Assembly: GCA_026874595.1 (NCBI GenBank)
Contig: CM049310.1
Coordinates: forward strand, 75,943,056-76,007,055
DNA from: Sipunculus nudus
Lineage: Eukaryota; Annelida; Sipuncula; Golfingiida; Sipunculidae
DNA: 64,000 nucleotides
Reading direction: 5' to 3'
The notes below the pieces were generated by a model that was given only the letters and a program-made list of their open reading frames with translations, was not told where the DNA came from and did no database searches. Shown here one piece after another: positions 52,350-63,310 of the stretch; position 1 is the first letter of the stretch, and every line of letters begins with the position of its first letter. A program made the position numbers and the translations under genes.

Positions 52350-54534
52350 ATTATTTACAGAGGTGCATCAAACAAATCCTTCGAGATTTTTTCCCTTTCG
52401 TTTCTTCCACTGTTTTATATTGACTAGTGTGAACTATTTCCAGTGACAACCCTCTATATAAAAGAATATTAGATGTTGCTACATATATATGTGTATACAC
52501 AAGTGGTGTACCTTGTATTTGAGTGATGAGTATCTAATAATAGCCTGACATTGAATATAACAATCAAGTAGGAATCTCATATGTATGACATCAGTGCTAT
52601 AACCAGGTGCAAATTATATATCGATACTGCTATACCTTTACGTATGTGCAGTGAATGCAGTCGAGCATGAAAAAGTGTAAGCTTCCATAATATCCAAATA
52701 TGGCCTTAATTATTATAACCTTAACTTTTAAAATATGAAAAGATATTTAAAATAGAAATTTGCGTTCTGAGGAATGCATTCCTCCGCCATGTGTGTGTGT
52801 GGGGGGGGGGGGGGGGGGGGGGCTGTTGTAGGATGCTCCCAAAACTGTTTGCATTCACTTATTCGGCCCATATTCCCAGATTCATTCCTGCATAAGTGTA
52901 CATTTGTGAAACGTTCTTGGTTACGTTACTGAATCCGGATCCTGTGCCTGATCCACACCAAAATCTTTCAATGGACCAATGCCGAAAAGCTGAAATATTC
53001 AGGAGATTCCGTTCATGGTTGCCAGAGTTATGTCGTGAATAAACACACAAACACACTCACACACAAGAACGGGAATGGACGCATTTCCTCCAGGCGAATA
53101 CGATAGGTAAATATTACATTTAGACAAAAAAAAGGGTATGGTTCTCAGGCGCTTTTTTTCATATATCAGAGCGGGCGGGTGATATTTTATTTTTCCCTTT
53201 TTTGAATGTTTCAATAAAAAAATGTCATATGATCGGGGAAAAGTATGAAAATAACAGAATTTATTTGCTAAACAGGTAAAAGCACTACGTAATTAAGGAA
53301 ATCTTATCAAAATTGTATTATTTTATCTTCTTGAAAGATGAAAATAAAAAGAATTGCTGATGCAGGGGTTAAAATTGACGCGGGCGTTGCCTGAGAACCA
53401 TATATACCTTTTTTGGCCTTACAGACAATAAAGTGTTTTTTTACCGTACCCTGCCCAAGTAGCATGGCGATAGTCAATACTTAATAGTGTGCGTATAATG
53501 TGCAATACAAATGTTAAACAGATATTCACATGTAGAACACACTGTATAAAAGTCCAATTTACAACTATATCCAAACATTGATAACTGAATACACGTGGTG
53601 CATTACAGGTATGGCAGCGTATCCTGTCATACACAGTTATAACATGTGTCATAAAAAGTCTCAATACAAATGTATCGTCATAATTATGGACCTGCATGGT
53701 GTAGGCCTATATTCATCTATTTGAATATCTACCCTTTTTTATCATAATATAATACCTACTGTAATATAGTAATATAGTAAAACGTGGTTAGCGTAACTAT
53801 ACATGTAAAAAGTTGTGTAGCTACTGATATATCGCTATAATTATCCAAACATACATTGATCTACTGACATTATAGAAGTTTTAAGCTATATATCCAAAGG
53901 CGTGGGAACCCGGGAGGGGATCAAAACGTTTATGTTGGTGCTGAGGGGTGGGGGATAGTATCTTTTCCTGCATGTTTTACAGCAGTGCAGCACAGCACAA
54001 CATTATATAACGTTAGGATCACAGTTCATATCTATACTGCTAATGTTATTTACAGGGACCAGTCACATATCAGTCATATTAAATATACGTGTAGTGTATC
54101 GTTTTCTCTTTAAAATATCGCAGGCCTACTATCTGCCAATATTTCGTTCTGGAAAACGTTTGCTCACGTAGAGTTAAACTTGCAACGGCCGCAAAATATA
54201 TGTGGCACAAAATATAAATACAGCGTGCATTCGTGGTGTCCGTATCGCGAAACTTCACAAATAAAGCTTTTTCAAGCTTTCAATTGGCGTTCTTCTGCGT
54301 TTCTTCTTATATATTACTTAAACTATAAACTCAGACACAGCAATGAGAATTTTAAAACAAGTGAATTGGAGAAGGTAAATCCGTGTGCTGGGGAGATTTT
54401 GCTGGGAAACTTGAACTAACTACTAAAAATGAACTAAACTGTGAGAATATATACATATACTTGCAAAGACCCCTCACCTCTATAGTATACCATATCTGAA
54501 AGGGTTTCCGTCCTACCCAAACCCTATCCCCATC

Positions 54535-54595
<61 letters not shown>

Positions 54596-54668
54596 GTATA
54601 GCCGTGTAAGTCTGTAGTTGAAGCGAAGGTTAAGATAAACAGTGACGCCTTTTAGATAGACTAACTAG

Positions 54669-54766
<98 letters not shown>

Positions 54767-57700
54767 TCCTACGCTCCTGGGAATCATGGCCCCTCCGCGG
54801 GGGGGGGGGGGGGTTGCAACCTATTTTAAGGGGATCAGACAGAATTTTGCGGCATGGACCCTCCCCCCCTTCGGACCTGGGGACCTTTTCTAGGGGTTTC
54901 ATTAGTCCTCCTGGGTTGGACCCCCCTTTCCCTAAATTCTTGATTGGCCCCTGCTTCGGCTAATGTCATGTATTTACCACCCGCCTTCTCCCAATTTTAA
55001 AATGTTCCCATGCCCATGATACATTATAAATTGTATACATTTCCAGGCACTGAAATGGGCTAACCGCATCCTGCCCCACGTGGCTCGCCTGTGTCTGATC
55101 GGCACCTTCCTGGATGACGGTCTGCGGATGCTGTTCCAGTGGACTGTCCAGCAGGACTATATGGTCAGAACATGGGGCGTTCACTGGTTCATCGCGGCAA
55201 TGGTGGTTTTTATCAACATGAGCGGCCAGCTGGTTGCCTGCGGACTCGTTCTGGCCAGGAGACACGTTTCCATCGCCTGTGGGATTCTATATGGACTCAT
55301 TCTCTTACAGGTGATTATATTTTTTTTTCATGATTTTTTTTACTGCCTTTCACTTGTTTTCTCTTTCTTCATTAATTATGTTTTATTTAAATGTCTTTGT
55401 ATATGTTTGGTGTCATACATCTTACTAAAAGCAAGCTATCGATAAGCTCCTTCGCCAAAGACCTTTCTCCATAATGCAGACCGCAATGCCAGCTTTTTCG
55501 TTAATTAGAAAAAGGCAGTTTAATCAAGCAATCAAGTGCCTGTAAGCAGTGAGCAAAACATATCGGTAACAGTTTTGAGATCAGCGGAACGTCACCAAGA
55601 ATCTGACTTGGTAAACCCTGAAAAAGGCTTGTAAACCTACCCAGTTTCTGGTGCTTTTTTATAGAAACAAAACAGCTCTGAATTGCAGCGCATAAGTGGT
55701 AATAAAAGTTTAAATATCTTACATTAAAATATGAACTGCATGATATTTTTATCGTTTCAGATATTTATATACAAGCTGGCTTACGTGACTTCGTTTCTCC
55801 TCAAGTATGTATATTTGAACATATTTATCCTTTTCCTAATTTCCAATTCAGCTATCGGAAGTTGAAATGGCTAAATTAAAACGTATTTTTTTTTCATTTA
55901 TATTAGTCTTAAATTATTTTGACGCAGTCTTTTAAAGTAAATTTATCCTTCCTTGAGTCTGTTCTTGCTCAACCAATAATTTATATAAAAATATTGGCTA
56001 AAAGTCCGTGCCTTCATTATTATTTCCATGTAATTTGTTCAGTGTAGTGATCCCATTGTCATAGAAGCCACATGAATGTTTATTTTATACCTGTAGCGGC
56101 TTGAGAAAGCGGATGCATGGGTGGATACATGGGACCCCAGGCGCGGATCCGGGGGGGGGGGGGGGGGGGGGGAGGTCCCCTGCTCTCAGCCAACGAATTT
56201 TTTAGACATTTTTTTTGCATGACACTCGTTGACCCCTCCCTGCAAAAAAATCCTGGATCCGCACCTGGACCCTCAACCCCACCACACCAACCAGCTTTCA
56301 TACGCACAAACCTTTTGATATAACTCACTATGCATGACTCACAACGAAACCTATAACCAATGAAGTATAATTAAATCTAACAATTCGCGGGTATTTAGCT
56401 GTGGAGCGGTGAGATTTCTCACGGTCGGCCCCCACCCAAGGTGGGCGCTCTGCAGCCTTAATGGGAAAAATGTGCTCCAGGGTCGTGTTGCACTCACAAA
56501 TAGTGCGCCTTTCGAGGATTCCTCCATGTTATTCGATCCCTAGTGATGGGGTTATTGCACACAAAGCCTGGTTCATGCCAGGATATTCTAGTGCTACTGT
56601 CTCGGTCTTGTGGTCCGAAACCATAATTTAATTCTGCAGATACAAAGTATACTTAGTAAAGCCAAAATATATCTCTATAGATGCAAAATTATATAATTAT
56701 ATACCTCCGCAAAATAATGGGAAAATACATGATTTGATCAAGCACCCATTGGGTCATAACTATATTAATTATTCTAACTAGTCTAGAAAAAATCCGCCTC
56801 TCCCATGACAATGTCTTTGAATTCATGAATAACTTTAAAAAAATAAATGTGTCGGAACGACACGAATGCCCCCGCCTGGGGCAAATTAGAAACATTTGTA
56901 AAATTTTGAAACATTTTTTAAGTTCAGGAGGTGTCGTATGGTCAAAAGTAGGTCAAGAAGGGCAAAATGCAAACTCGATCTGTAACGGGTCATTATCAAG
57001 CAACACACCAAAAATCATGCAGTATATGCAGGCATTGTGAAAAAAATTACATACATGTGCATTTTCCATAAAAATTTCTGTCTTTCATGAAATTTCCTAT
57101 GTTTAGGAGCCGTAAAACAATCAAAAGTAGGTCAACCGGGACGAAACGCGAACTCAATCTGTAACTGTCATTATCTGCCCACACATAAAAAATCAGGGTG
57201 GTATCTGCAGGCAATGGGGGAAAAAAAGTCAGAACATATGCATTTGTTATGAAAATTTCTATTTTTCATGAAACTTTCTATGTTCAGGAGCAGTCAAATG
57301 GTCAAAAGAAGGTCAACTGGGACAAAACAAGAACTCGATCTGTAACTGGTCATAATCTGCCTACACACCAAAAATCAGGCCCGTATCTGCAGGCACTGTG
57401 AAAATAAGTCCATACATGTGCACTTTTTTTATGAAATTTTCTATGTTACAGCACGGTCAAACGGTCAAAAGTAGGTCAAAACGTGGGACAAAACGTGAAC
57501 TCGATCTGTAACTGGTCATTATCTGCCCACACACCAAAAATCAGGCCAATATCTGCAGGTATTGCGAAGAAAAGTCTGTACAAGTGTATTTGTCATGAAA
57601 ATTTATATTTTACATGAAATTTTCTATGTTCAGGAGCCGTAAAACAGTCAAAAGTAGGTCAACCGGGACGAAACGCGAACTCGATCTGTAACTGGTACAT

Positions 57701-58446
57701 ATCTGCCCACACACCAAAAATCAGGCCAATATCTGCAAGCATTGCGAAAAAAGTCCGTACAACTGTTTGATTTCGGAATGACGGAATGACGGACATGGGT
57801 AAAACTATATGCCCCGGCAACTTTGTGGCGGGGGCATAAAAAATAAATTAATAACTAAGACTAGGTACACTCAGAATCTCGGTTTAAACGTTACAGCCAA
57901 TGGTTTAATTACAATATACACATGTGGCACACGAAATAACTTTAATGTAAAGTATATTGTGCATAAACTGTGTTTTATCGTTCTTCCAGAAATCTGGCTT
58001 TGGTCGGAGCGGTGACTGTTCTTCTGGCAGAGGCACAACCAAAAGCGCGCGATATTTTAACAACACAGCTGCCCTCTACCGGAAACAACAGCCTCTCCCG
58101 GACGGTGCTGCAGCTGAGCGGGCGGATCTTGCTTCTCTTGATGTTCGTGACGCACATTGACTTTGAACTCTCGTACCCTCGGATGATTGAAACGGTCGTC
58201 GGCTCACTGCTGCTCCTACTCGTCCTGTTCGGCTACAAGACGAAGGAAGCCGGGCTCACCCTGGCTCTTTGGCTCATGCTGCTCAACGTCTACCTGAACG
58301 CATGGTGGACAAATGACCCAGACGCTAATTTTGAAACGCTCAGGTTTAACTTTTTTCAGACACTGTCAGTGATTGGTGGACTTCTCATGGTTGTAGCTGT
58401 GGGGCCTGGTGATTACAGTGTGGATGAACTCAAGAAATTCGATTAA
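52001..58446 (+). CDS. SURF4: SURF4 copy B (diverged tandem paralogue), complete four-exon gene
   Basis: Second ER cargo-receptor gene of the Erv29/SURF4 family, 276 residues. Exons are 52001-52066, 55047-55310, 55761-55804 and 57990-58446. Intron phases are 0, 0, 2, and exons 2 and 3 have the same lengths as in copy A, so the two are tandem duplicates. By hand count about 51 of 88 residues of exon 2 match copy A. Conserved blocks are [49 protein letters not shown] and FFQTLSVIGGLLMVVAVGPG. The N-terminus is acidic and lacks the AEDFADQ signature. The Trp of the RMWFQW motif is Leu. The [10 protein letters not shown] region is replaced by DPDANFETLRFN. The C-terminal KKFD keeps lysines at -3/-4. 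The exons are more GC-rich than copy A. No stop or frameshift is seen, so it is probably functional with changed cargo preference. Confidence 0.94.
52302..52347. repeat. (TA)n microsatellite in SURF4 copy B intron 1
   Basis: About 22 TA units. Confidence 0.95.
52793..52823. repeat. (TG)n-poly-G tract in SURF4 copy B intron 1
   Basis: Short TG repeat followed by about 22 G with no interruption. Confidence 0.85.
53123..53418. mobile_element. Harbinger-like MITE with TTA flanks, in SURF4 copy B intron 1
   Basis: Left edge TTTA|GACAAAAAAAAGGGTATGG, right edge ACCTTTTTTGGCC|TTA, with inner GTTCTCAGGCGC/GTTGCCTGAGAACC. The copy is in the reverse orientation relative to the copy at 37740, judged by the interior GTGATATTTTATTTTTCCC segment. 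Confidence 0.65.
54537..54766. repeat. Two (TA)n tracts bracketing a possible Penelope-like 3' tail
   Basis: TA runs at 54537-54592 and 54670-54765 enclose about 77 bp containing TAGCCGTGTAAGTCTGTAG and AGATAGACTAAC. On the minus strand this reads TTAGTCTATCTAAAAGG, reminiscent of the TTAGTCTCTAAGGTGCCAC tail common in Penelope-like elements of vertebrates. The match is from memory and short. Confidence 0.45.
55047..55310 (+). CDS. SURF4: SURF4 copy B exon 2
   Basis: Acceptor ATTTCCAG, donor GTGATT, 264 nt, phase 0 at both ends. It encodes the [17 protein letters not shown] block and the first membrane segments, ending ACGILYGLILLQ. Confidence 0.95.
55761..55804 (+). CDS. SURF4: SURF4 copy B exon 3 (44 nt)
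   Basis: Acceptor TCGTTTCAG, donor GTATGT. It encodes IFIYKLAYVTSFLL plus two bases of Lys. Length and phase equal copy A exon 3, but the sequence has diverged strongly: the SILWD core is lost. Confidence 0.88.
56138..56267. mobile_element. 130-bp MITE with GCGGATCC ends, in SURF4 copy B intron 3
   Basis: Inverted ends CAGGCGCGGATCC (left) and GGATCCGCACCTG (right). GACCC flanks both sides (56133-56137 and 56268-56272). A 24-base G-run follows the left end. Superfamily not assigned. Confidence 0.6.
56848..57836 (-). mobile_element. Helentron-like element, family 3, in SURF4 copy B intron 3
   Basis: Same termini as 1184-3072: hairpin TGTGTCG-GAA-CGACACG at the left, ATGCCCCCGC, and right-hand hairpin TATGCCCC...GGGGGCAT. 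The terminal CTAG is lost (AATAAATG instead). Six to seven ~140-bp half-units lie between. No coding capacity. It ends about 150 bp before the SURF4 exon 4 acceptor. Confidence 0.78.
57990..58446 (+). CDS. SURF4: SURF4 copy B exon 4 (C-terminal half)
   Basis: Acceptor TTCTTCCAG. One base completes Lys, followed by NLALVGAVTVLLAEAQ through to the C-terminal KKFD and TAA stop. Third positions are G/C-rich, unlike the flanking introns, as expected for a coding exon under selection. Confidence 0.95.
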
Positions 58447-58609
58447 TTCTCAGCATTTAGGATATTTAAAGTGCCAGTGCCATTTATATCACACACATAC
58501 CATTGTCCAAAATATGGTAAAACACTTTTCACTCGGATACAGCTTTCACTGATGTGAGGACACGTACTTGTAAAGTATACATTCAAGGCAAAGACTATCT
58601 CAGCAAGTC

Positions 58610-58622
58610 AATAAAAAATAAA
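58610..58622 (+). other. Candidate polyadenylation signals of SURF4 copy B
   Basis: Two adjacent AATAAA hexamers at 58610-58615 and 58617-58622, about 165 bp after the stop codon. A 3' end near 58640 would give a short 3' UTR that stops before the transposable element at 58961. Confidence 0.5.
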
Positions 58623-58875
58623 GACTACTATAAATTTATAGAATTACCTGGCGACTTATTATAAAGCTTGCTTACATGCATATCTGTAAAAATGACAGCT
58701 ATCTCCTGTGGTGTCAAATGTAATAAGCTTCTATTAAATTTTGTCAATTTTTAGTGTGTGCTTTTTCGCGTTATTTCACATTAAGTATATGAATAACACG
58801 TGCAGATATGTCCATCACAAATTCCAGATGTGGCCTACCAATTAGTTTTCATTTCTACCAGCGAACTGTTGTGTG

Positions 58876-58960
58876 CGTTTACAAAAAAGTTCATTGGTTG
58901 TGTTTATTCCCACGTGCCATTTTCTATCACATCTAATAGTTTCATCCCATATAGCACAAA
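58876..58960 (+). repeat. Left member of an ~85-bp direct repeat flanking a family-1 element
   Basis: TCATTGGTTGTG, ATTCCCACGTG, CTATCACATCTAATA and TTTCA blocks occur in the same order at 60412-60500, with small indels. The repeat ends exactly where the element's CTAG begins. Confidence 0.75.
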
Positions 58961-60383
58961 CTAGAATACGGGTAGTCGACAAGCGACTACGTGTATCCGC
59001 CAAAATCAGAGTGGAACGGGTGAAGAGAGGCATGGATTGAGTGGCAAGGGGAAATAGAGTGAGGTGTGTTGCATATAAGTATGGATGTCTGCAGCCGTAA
59101 TGTGTTTGTAGGTTGCGCCATCTACCACAAAATCCAGAAAGCTGTCCAAGTTGTATACATATGCAAAATTTTAGGTGGATGAGTCAAACCACTACATGTA
59201 TATGAGTGATTTTATCCCACAGCAGACAAACAGAAGGAATTGTGCGAAAATGGTGGCAGGTAGCGCCACCAATTTAGTGTATGATTAAGAGCAATGTGGG
59301 ATCCAAACACATGCAAAATTTCAGGGGATATGTCCAACCAGTCCTGAGATATAAGCCTGAATGTCTGTAGCATTTACATTAACGTAGGTGGTGCCATCTG
59401 CCAAAAAGTCGAGAAAGCTATCCAAGATGTATAAACACGCAGAATTTTAGGCAGATAAGTCAAACCACTACTGAGATATGAGTGATTTAGCCCACGGCAG
59501 ACAAACAGACAGACGCTGTGCAAAAATGGTTGCCCCTCCAGTTTTGTGTATGATAAAGAGCTAAGTGAGATCTATACACATGCAAAATTTTGGCCCAATC
59601 GGTCAAATGATTCCCCGAGATATGAGCTTGGATGTCTGCAGCGTAAACTAGAATGTAGGTGGCGCCACCTGTCATAAAATCAAGAAAGCTGTCTAGGATG
59701 TTTAAACCTGAAAAATTTTAGGCAGATATGTCAAACCACTGCCGAGATATGAGGGTTTTATCCCAAGGCAGACAAACAGACGCACGCTGTGCAAAAATGG
59801 TTGCAGTTGGCCCCTCCAGTTTTGTGTATGATAAAGAGCTATGTGTGATCTATACAAATGCAAATGTTCAGGAAGATGCTTCAAACCAATCCAGAGATAT
59901 AAGCATGGATGTCTGCAGCTAGAACGTGAATGTAGATGGCGCCACCTGTCATAAAATCAAAAAAGCTATTCAGGATGTATACGCATGCCGAATTTCCGGT
60001 GAATTAGTCAAACCACTGCAGAGATACGAGTAATTTTAACCCAAGGCAGACGAACTGATGGACACTGTGCAAACATGGTTGCAGGTGGCGCCACCATTTT
60101 TTATGTATGTTATAAAGCTATCCAAGGGCTAAATTTGTACAATTTTTTTTTTCCTGATCGGTTAAACGGTTCCCGAGATATGTGGGTTTATGTGTGGAAA
60201 CAGACGCACAAATGGACGCTGGGCAGAGAGGAAAGGTCAGAGGTCAACGCCAATTTATTAGGCACCAGTTTACATGTGACTCGATAATTGGTGTAAGTTT
60301 CGGAAAAATCAGTCCAGTAGTCTCAGAGGAGGCGAAACCCGGTCAAAAACATAGTACCGGCAAAACTTCGTTTTGGCGGATAC
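58961..60383 (-). mobile_element. Helentron-like element, family 1, downstream of SURF4 copy B
   Basis: Left edge CTAGAATACGGGTAGTCG with hairpin GTAGTCG/CGACTAC and GTATCCGCCAAAA; right edge AAAACTTCGTTTTGGCGGATAC (5' arm, minus strand). Body of alternating half-units with GGTGGCGCCACC-type palindromes. DR1-type AGGTCAGAGGTCA at 60234-60246. 1.42 kb, non-coding. Confidence 0.8.
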
Positions 60384-60411
60384 AAATATATCACCATTGT
60401 GAATTTGTGTA

Positions 60412-60500
60412 AATTTACAAAATTTGTCATTGGTTGTGCGAGTGTTAATTCCCACGTGGCATGATCTATCACATCTAATAATTTCAGCTAAAATAACACA
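60412..60500 (+). repeat. Right member of the ~85-bp direct repeat
   Basis: Partner of 58876-58960, starting ~28 bp after the element's 5' edge. Confidence 0.72.
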
Positions 60501-60599
60501 ATATATTTTATCATGACTATCCCGATTATCGCATTATTATTAGTTTTCCCACGGACATTTCTGTTATGGAACACATTAACGGCACTTCGCCTATTAATA

Positions 60600-60930
60600 C
60601 TCTGTCGGCCAATGCGTACGCTGCGTTCGGCTGGCGGAAATCTTAAGGTACCAAAGTGTAATATGAAAGTCGGTGAACGTGCCTTCCGTTTCATAGCCCC
60701 AAAAGATTGTAATTGTTTCTTAGTTCACTTAGAAAAATTTAGCTTTAATATGTATCATTTATTTTTTAAGGAAGTTCCAATGGATAAACACGCGAGACAA
60801 GGTGAGAATGAAAGTTTCCGTGAAATTGTGCATTATAAGTATGTACGAGTGTGTGTGTGTGTGTGAACTGTGCTGAGTCCGACTATAGGAGTATTGGCGC
60901 TATATAAATACTAAATCTATTATTATCATT
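60600..60930 (+). pseudogene. LINE retrotransposon 3' fragment (reverse-transcriptase ORF C-terminus and tail)
   Basis: At 60615-60713 one frame reads RTLRSAGGNLKVPKC and then NMKVGERAFRFIAPKD. This matches the conserved C-terminal pattern of non-LTR retrotransposon polymerases (LR-x5-L-x-VP...K-x-G-x-RAF...AP-x-x-WN). The Trp of the WN motif is Cys here. Downstream, GGCGCTATATAAATACTAA followed by TATTATTATC is a typical LINE 3' tail. The upstream catalytic domains are absent, so it is a 5'-truncated dead copy. Confidence 0.68.
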
Positions 60931-61739
60931 TCTGTTGATTCTTAAAGGTGTCAGCTTATAAATCCATAACATTTGAGTATTTGGCAAAAGAAGGAGCCTG
61001 ATATGCCCATTTAACTGTGCAGTTCGTCTCTCGTCCCTTTGAACATCTCTGTATTCCGGCAAAATAAAAAGTACGCTTCAACCTGCGCGGAACCAAGAAA
61101 ATGTTCATGGAAAATGCGCCCTCATACAATGTCTGGTACACCTGCCACTGGATGATTAAAATGATGATTTAACAGGATTCTGTACTGAAATATAAGGATT
61201 TTTGGTTATGGCAAGCACAGATTCATTTGCCTCCATATTATTCCATTAAATCTCTCCTTTAAGACGCCAATATAAAAAGTCAAAGATATAGCACAGAGTA
61301 TATGCGTGTGTAGAATGGTGGCATATACAATAAATTCATAAGCCCTAAGTGCATAATAGAATCCATATATACTGCATATGTTAGCATTTTATTTGGCAAA
61401 ACCTCAGTAATTTCACACTACCTACAGTTGTGCCACCTATATATTTTATAAGGCTAGAATAACAGCTAATTCCCACTTTAAGTACTCCACTCAATAGCCG
61501 GTTATACCTGTAATTTGCTTTAATCTGTAAAAACTAAAATCTTTTTTTTTTACTGATAAGCCAATATGTGACAGCAAAACCCAACAGTAACAATTGAGAC
61601 ACTCATGTAAACAAGCACTGATGGCTGTACTTTTGGGCATTTTGAATATTTTCTATTTGTTTTACTACTAAAGTATCATTTTATTCTGTATTTTGCACAG
61701 CTTTTTCTCTGTAAAGTCTTAGTAAATGCAGATGGCAAA

Positions 61740-62345
61740 ACAAGGGACCCATGGGTCACGGCGCTCAGCTGTTATATATGATAATAAAATATGATTTAGA
61801 AATGAGGCACATGCTTGTTTTGTGTGGAAATAAATATAAGCTGTATTATGAGTTGTTGGTGTTTAGCTTATGTATGATTTTGATAGTATCTTTGGAGACA
61901 GGGAAGAGGACTGATTTCATTTATCTTATTAACAAATGGAGTGCTATTGTCACACAGATTTTGACTTGGCCATATAACTTATAAGCAGAACATATAATAT
62001 AAGAGTTTAACTATTTATTAAAAATAATTACAAATTGTCCAAATTATAATTTTTATTAAAAATAATGAGAGAATTGTATGATTTAAAAAAAAAAATACAA
62101 CTGAAATGATTATTAAAATAATATCAAAGAATATATCCATGAATGCATTCATGAATATATTTTGAAAGTATTTGCACTGGTATTCATATACTTTCATTTT
62201 TACCTAAATTCCCATTCTTATGCAAGAAAATTTATAATGGAGTACATATTCATATTCGTATTCAAATACATTTGCAAAATATTCGCAGAATTTCTAGTAT
62301 TTATTCAGTTTTCACCAAACGATGTTGAGAATCAAGAATATACAA
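61740..62345 (-). mobile_element. Family-5 3' block, second copy of the 11899-12499 segment
   Basis: Starts CAAGGGACCCATGGGTCACG on the plus strand and stays closely similar to 11899-12499 for ~600 bp, including GAAATGAGGCACATGCT and TATTCATATTCGTATTC. Similarity stops at ~62345, where the other copy continues into another CCATGGGTC motif. The block may be an independent short element. Confidence 0.65.
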
Positions 62346-62589
62346 AATTCACACATTTAAATAATGATCATAAGTACCTGGTTTTATGGCTTTTATTCAT
62401 AAAAACAAGGCCTACAGGCCTAATGCGAACCTGTGCATATGGATATACACCAGGTATAACGCTTCAATGCTGAACCACTACTTATATATATATATGAACA
62501 ATGCAAGTACTAAACATCTGAACAAGAAACATTACACAAACATCACTGCTGAAATTCTGGCATGGGTGCACTCAACACAAAAATTATTG

Positions 62590-62800
62590 TAGGTGGCACC
62601 ACCAGTCTTGTATACGACAAAGCTATTTGACATGTATGAAAATGCCCAATTTTAGGCTGATATATCAAATTCCTCTGTAGAATTAGGCAGGCGCATACAC
62701 TTTGCAAAAGTCATTGTAGATGGCGACACCTGTCTTGTGAATGAGAAAGCCATTAAAGACACATAGACAGGTCAGAATATCAGGCCAATACATCAAACAT
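62590..62800 (+). repeat. Isolated family-1-like half-units
   Basis: GTAGGTGGCACCACCAGTC, TATACGACAAAGCTATTTGAC and GTAGATGGCGACACCTGTC resemble the half-units of family 1. No termini are present. Confidence 0.45.
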
Positions 62801-62884
62801 ACCTTGAGTCTAATGTACGGGGCTGACCAGGCTTAGGTGAGAAAGGCTGTTGCCCCGAGTGTACTGTGACAAATTACTAGCTCA

Positions 62885-63310
62885 GGCTACTGCACTGAGT
62901 GAACTCTTGACCTGCACCTGGCTAGACTGAGTGAACTTTTGACCTGTACCTGGCTGCACTGAGTGAATTCTTGACCTGTTGCATAATCTGACACAGTTGG
63001 CAGTCTGCCAAAGCTATAAATAAATCCAGACTAACCTTTTGCCTGTTGCCAAATCTGAAATAGTAGCCATACAATTGCATAAGCTCACAGATTGGCTCCA
63101 TATGCAGCCCTGAGGGGCATGACACCCATGTGGTGATCACATGATACTCATGATGTGATCACATGCTACCCATGAGATGATCACATGCTGCCCATGAGGT
63201 GCTCACATGACACCCATGAGTTGATCACATGCCTTGTGCTTGGCTGCACTGATTGAACTGTTGTCCTATATTTGGCTGCACTCTTGATCTGTTGCCAAAT
63301 CTGAAACAGT
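62885..63310. repeat. Two short tandem-repeat blocks
   Basis: First block: three to five imperfect ~37-bp units of CTGCACTGAGTGAACTCTTG plus ACCTG(C/T)ACCTGG (62885-63010, with stragglers at 63240-63290). Second block: five ~22-bp units of GATCACATGCTACCCATGAG (63112-63232). Confidence 0.75.
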
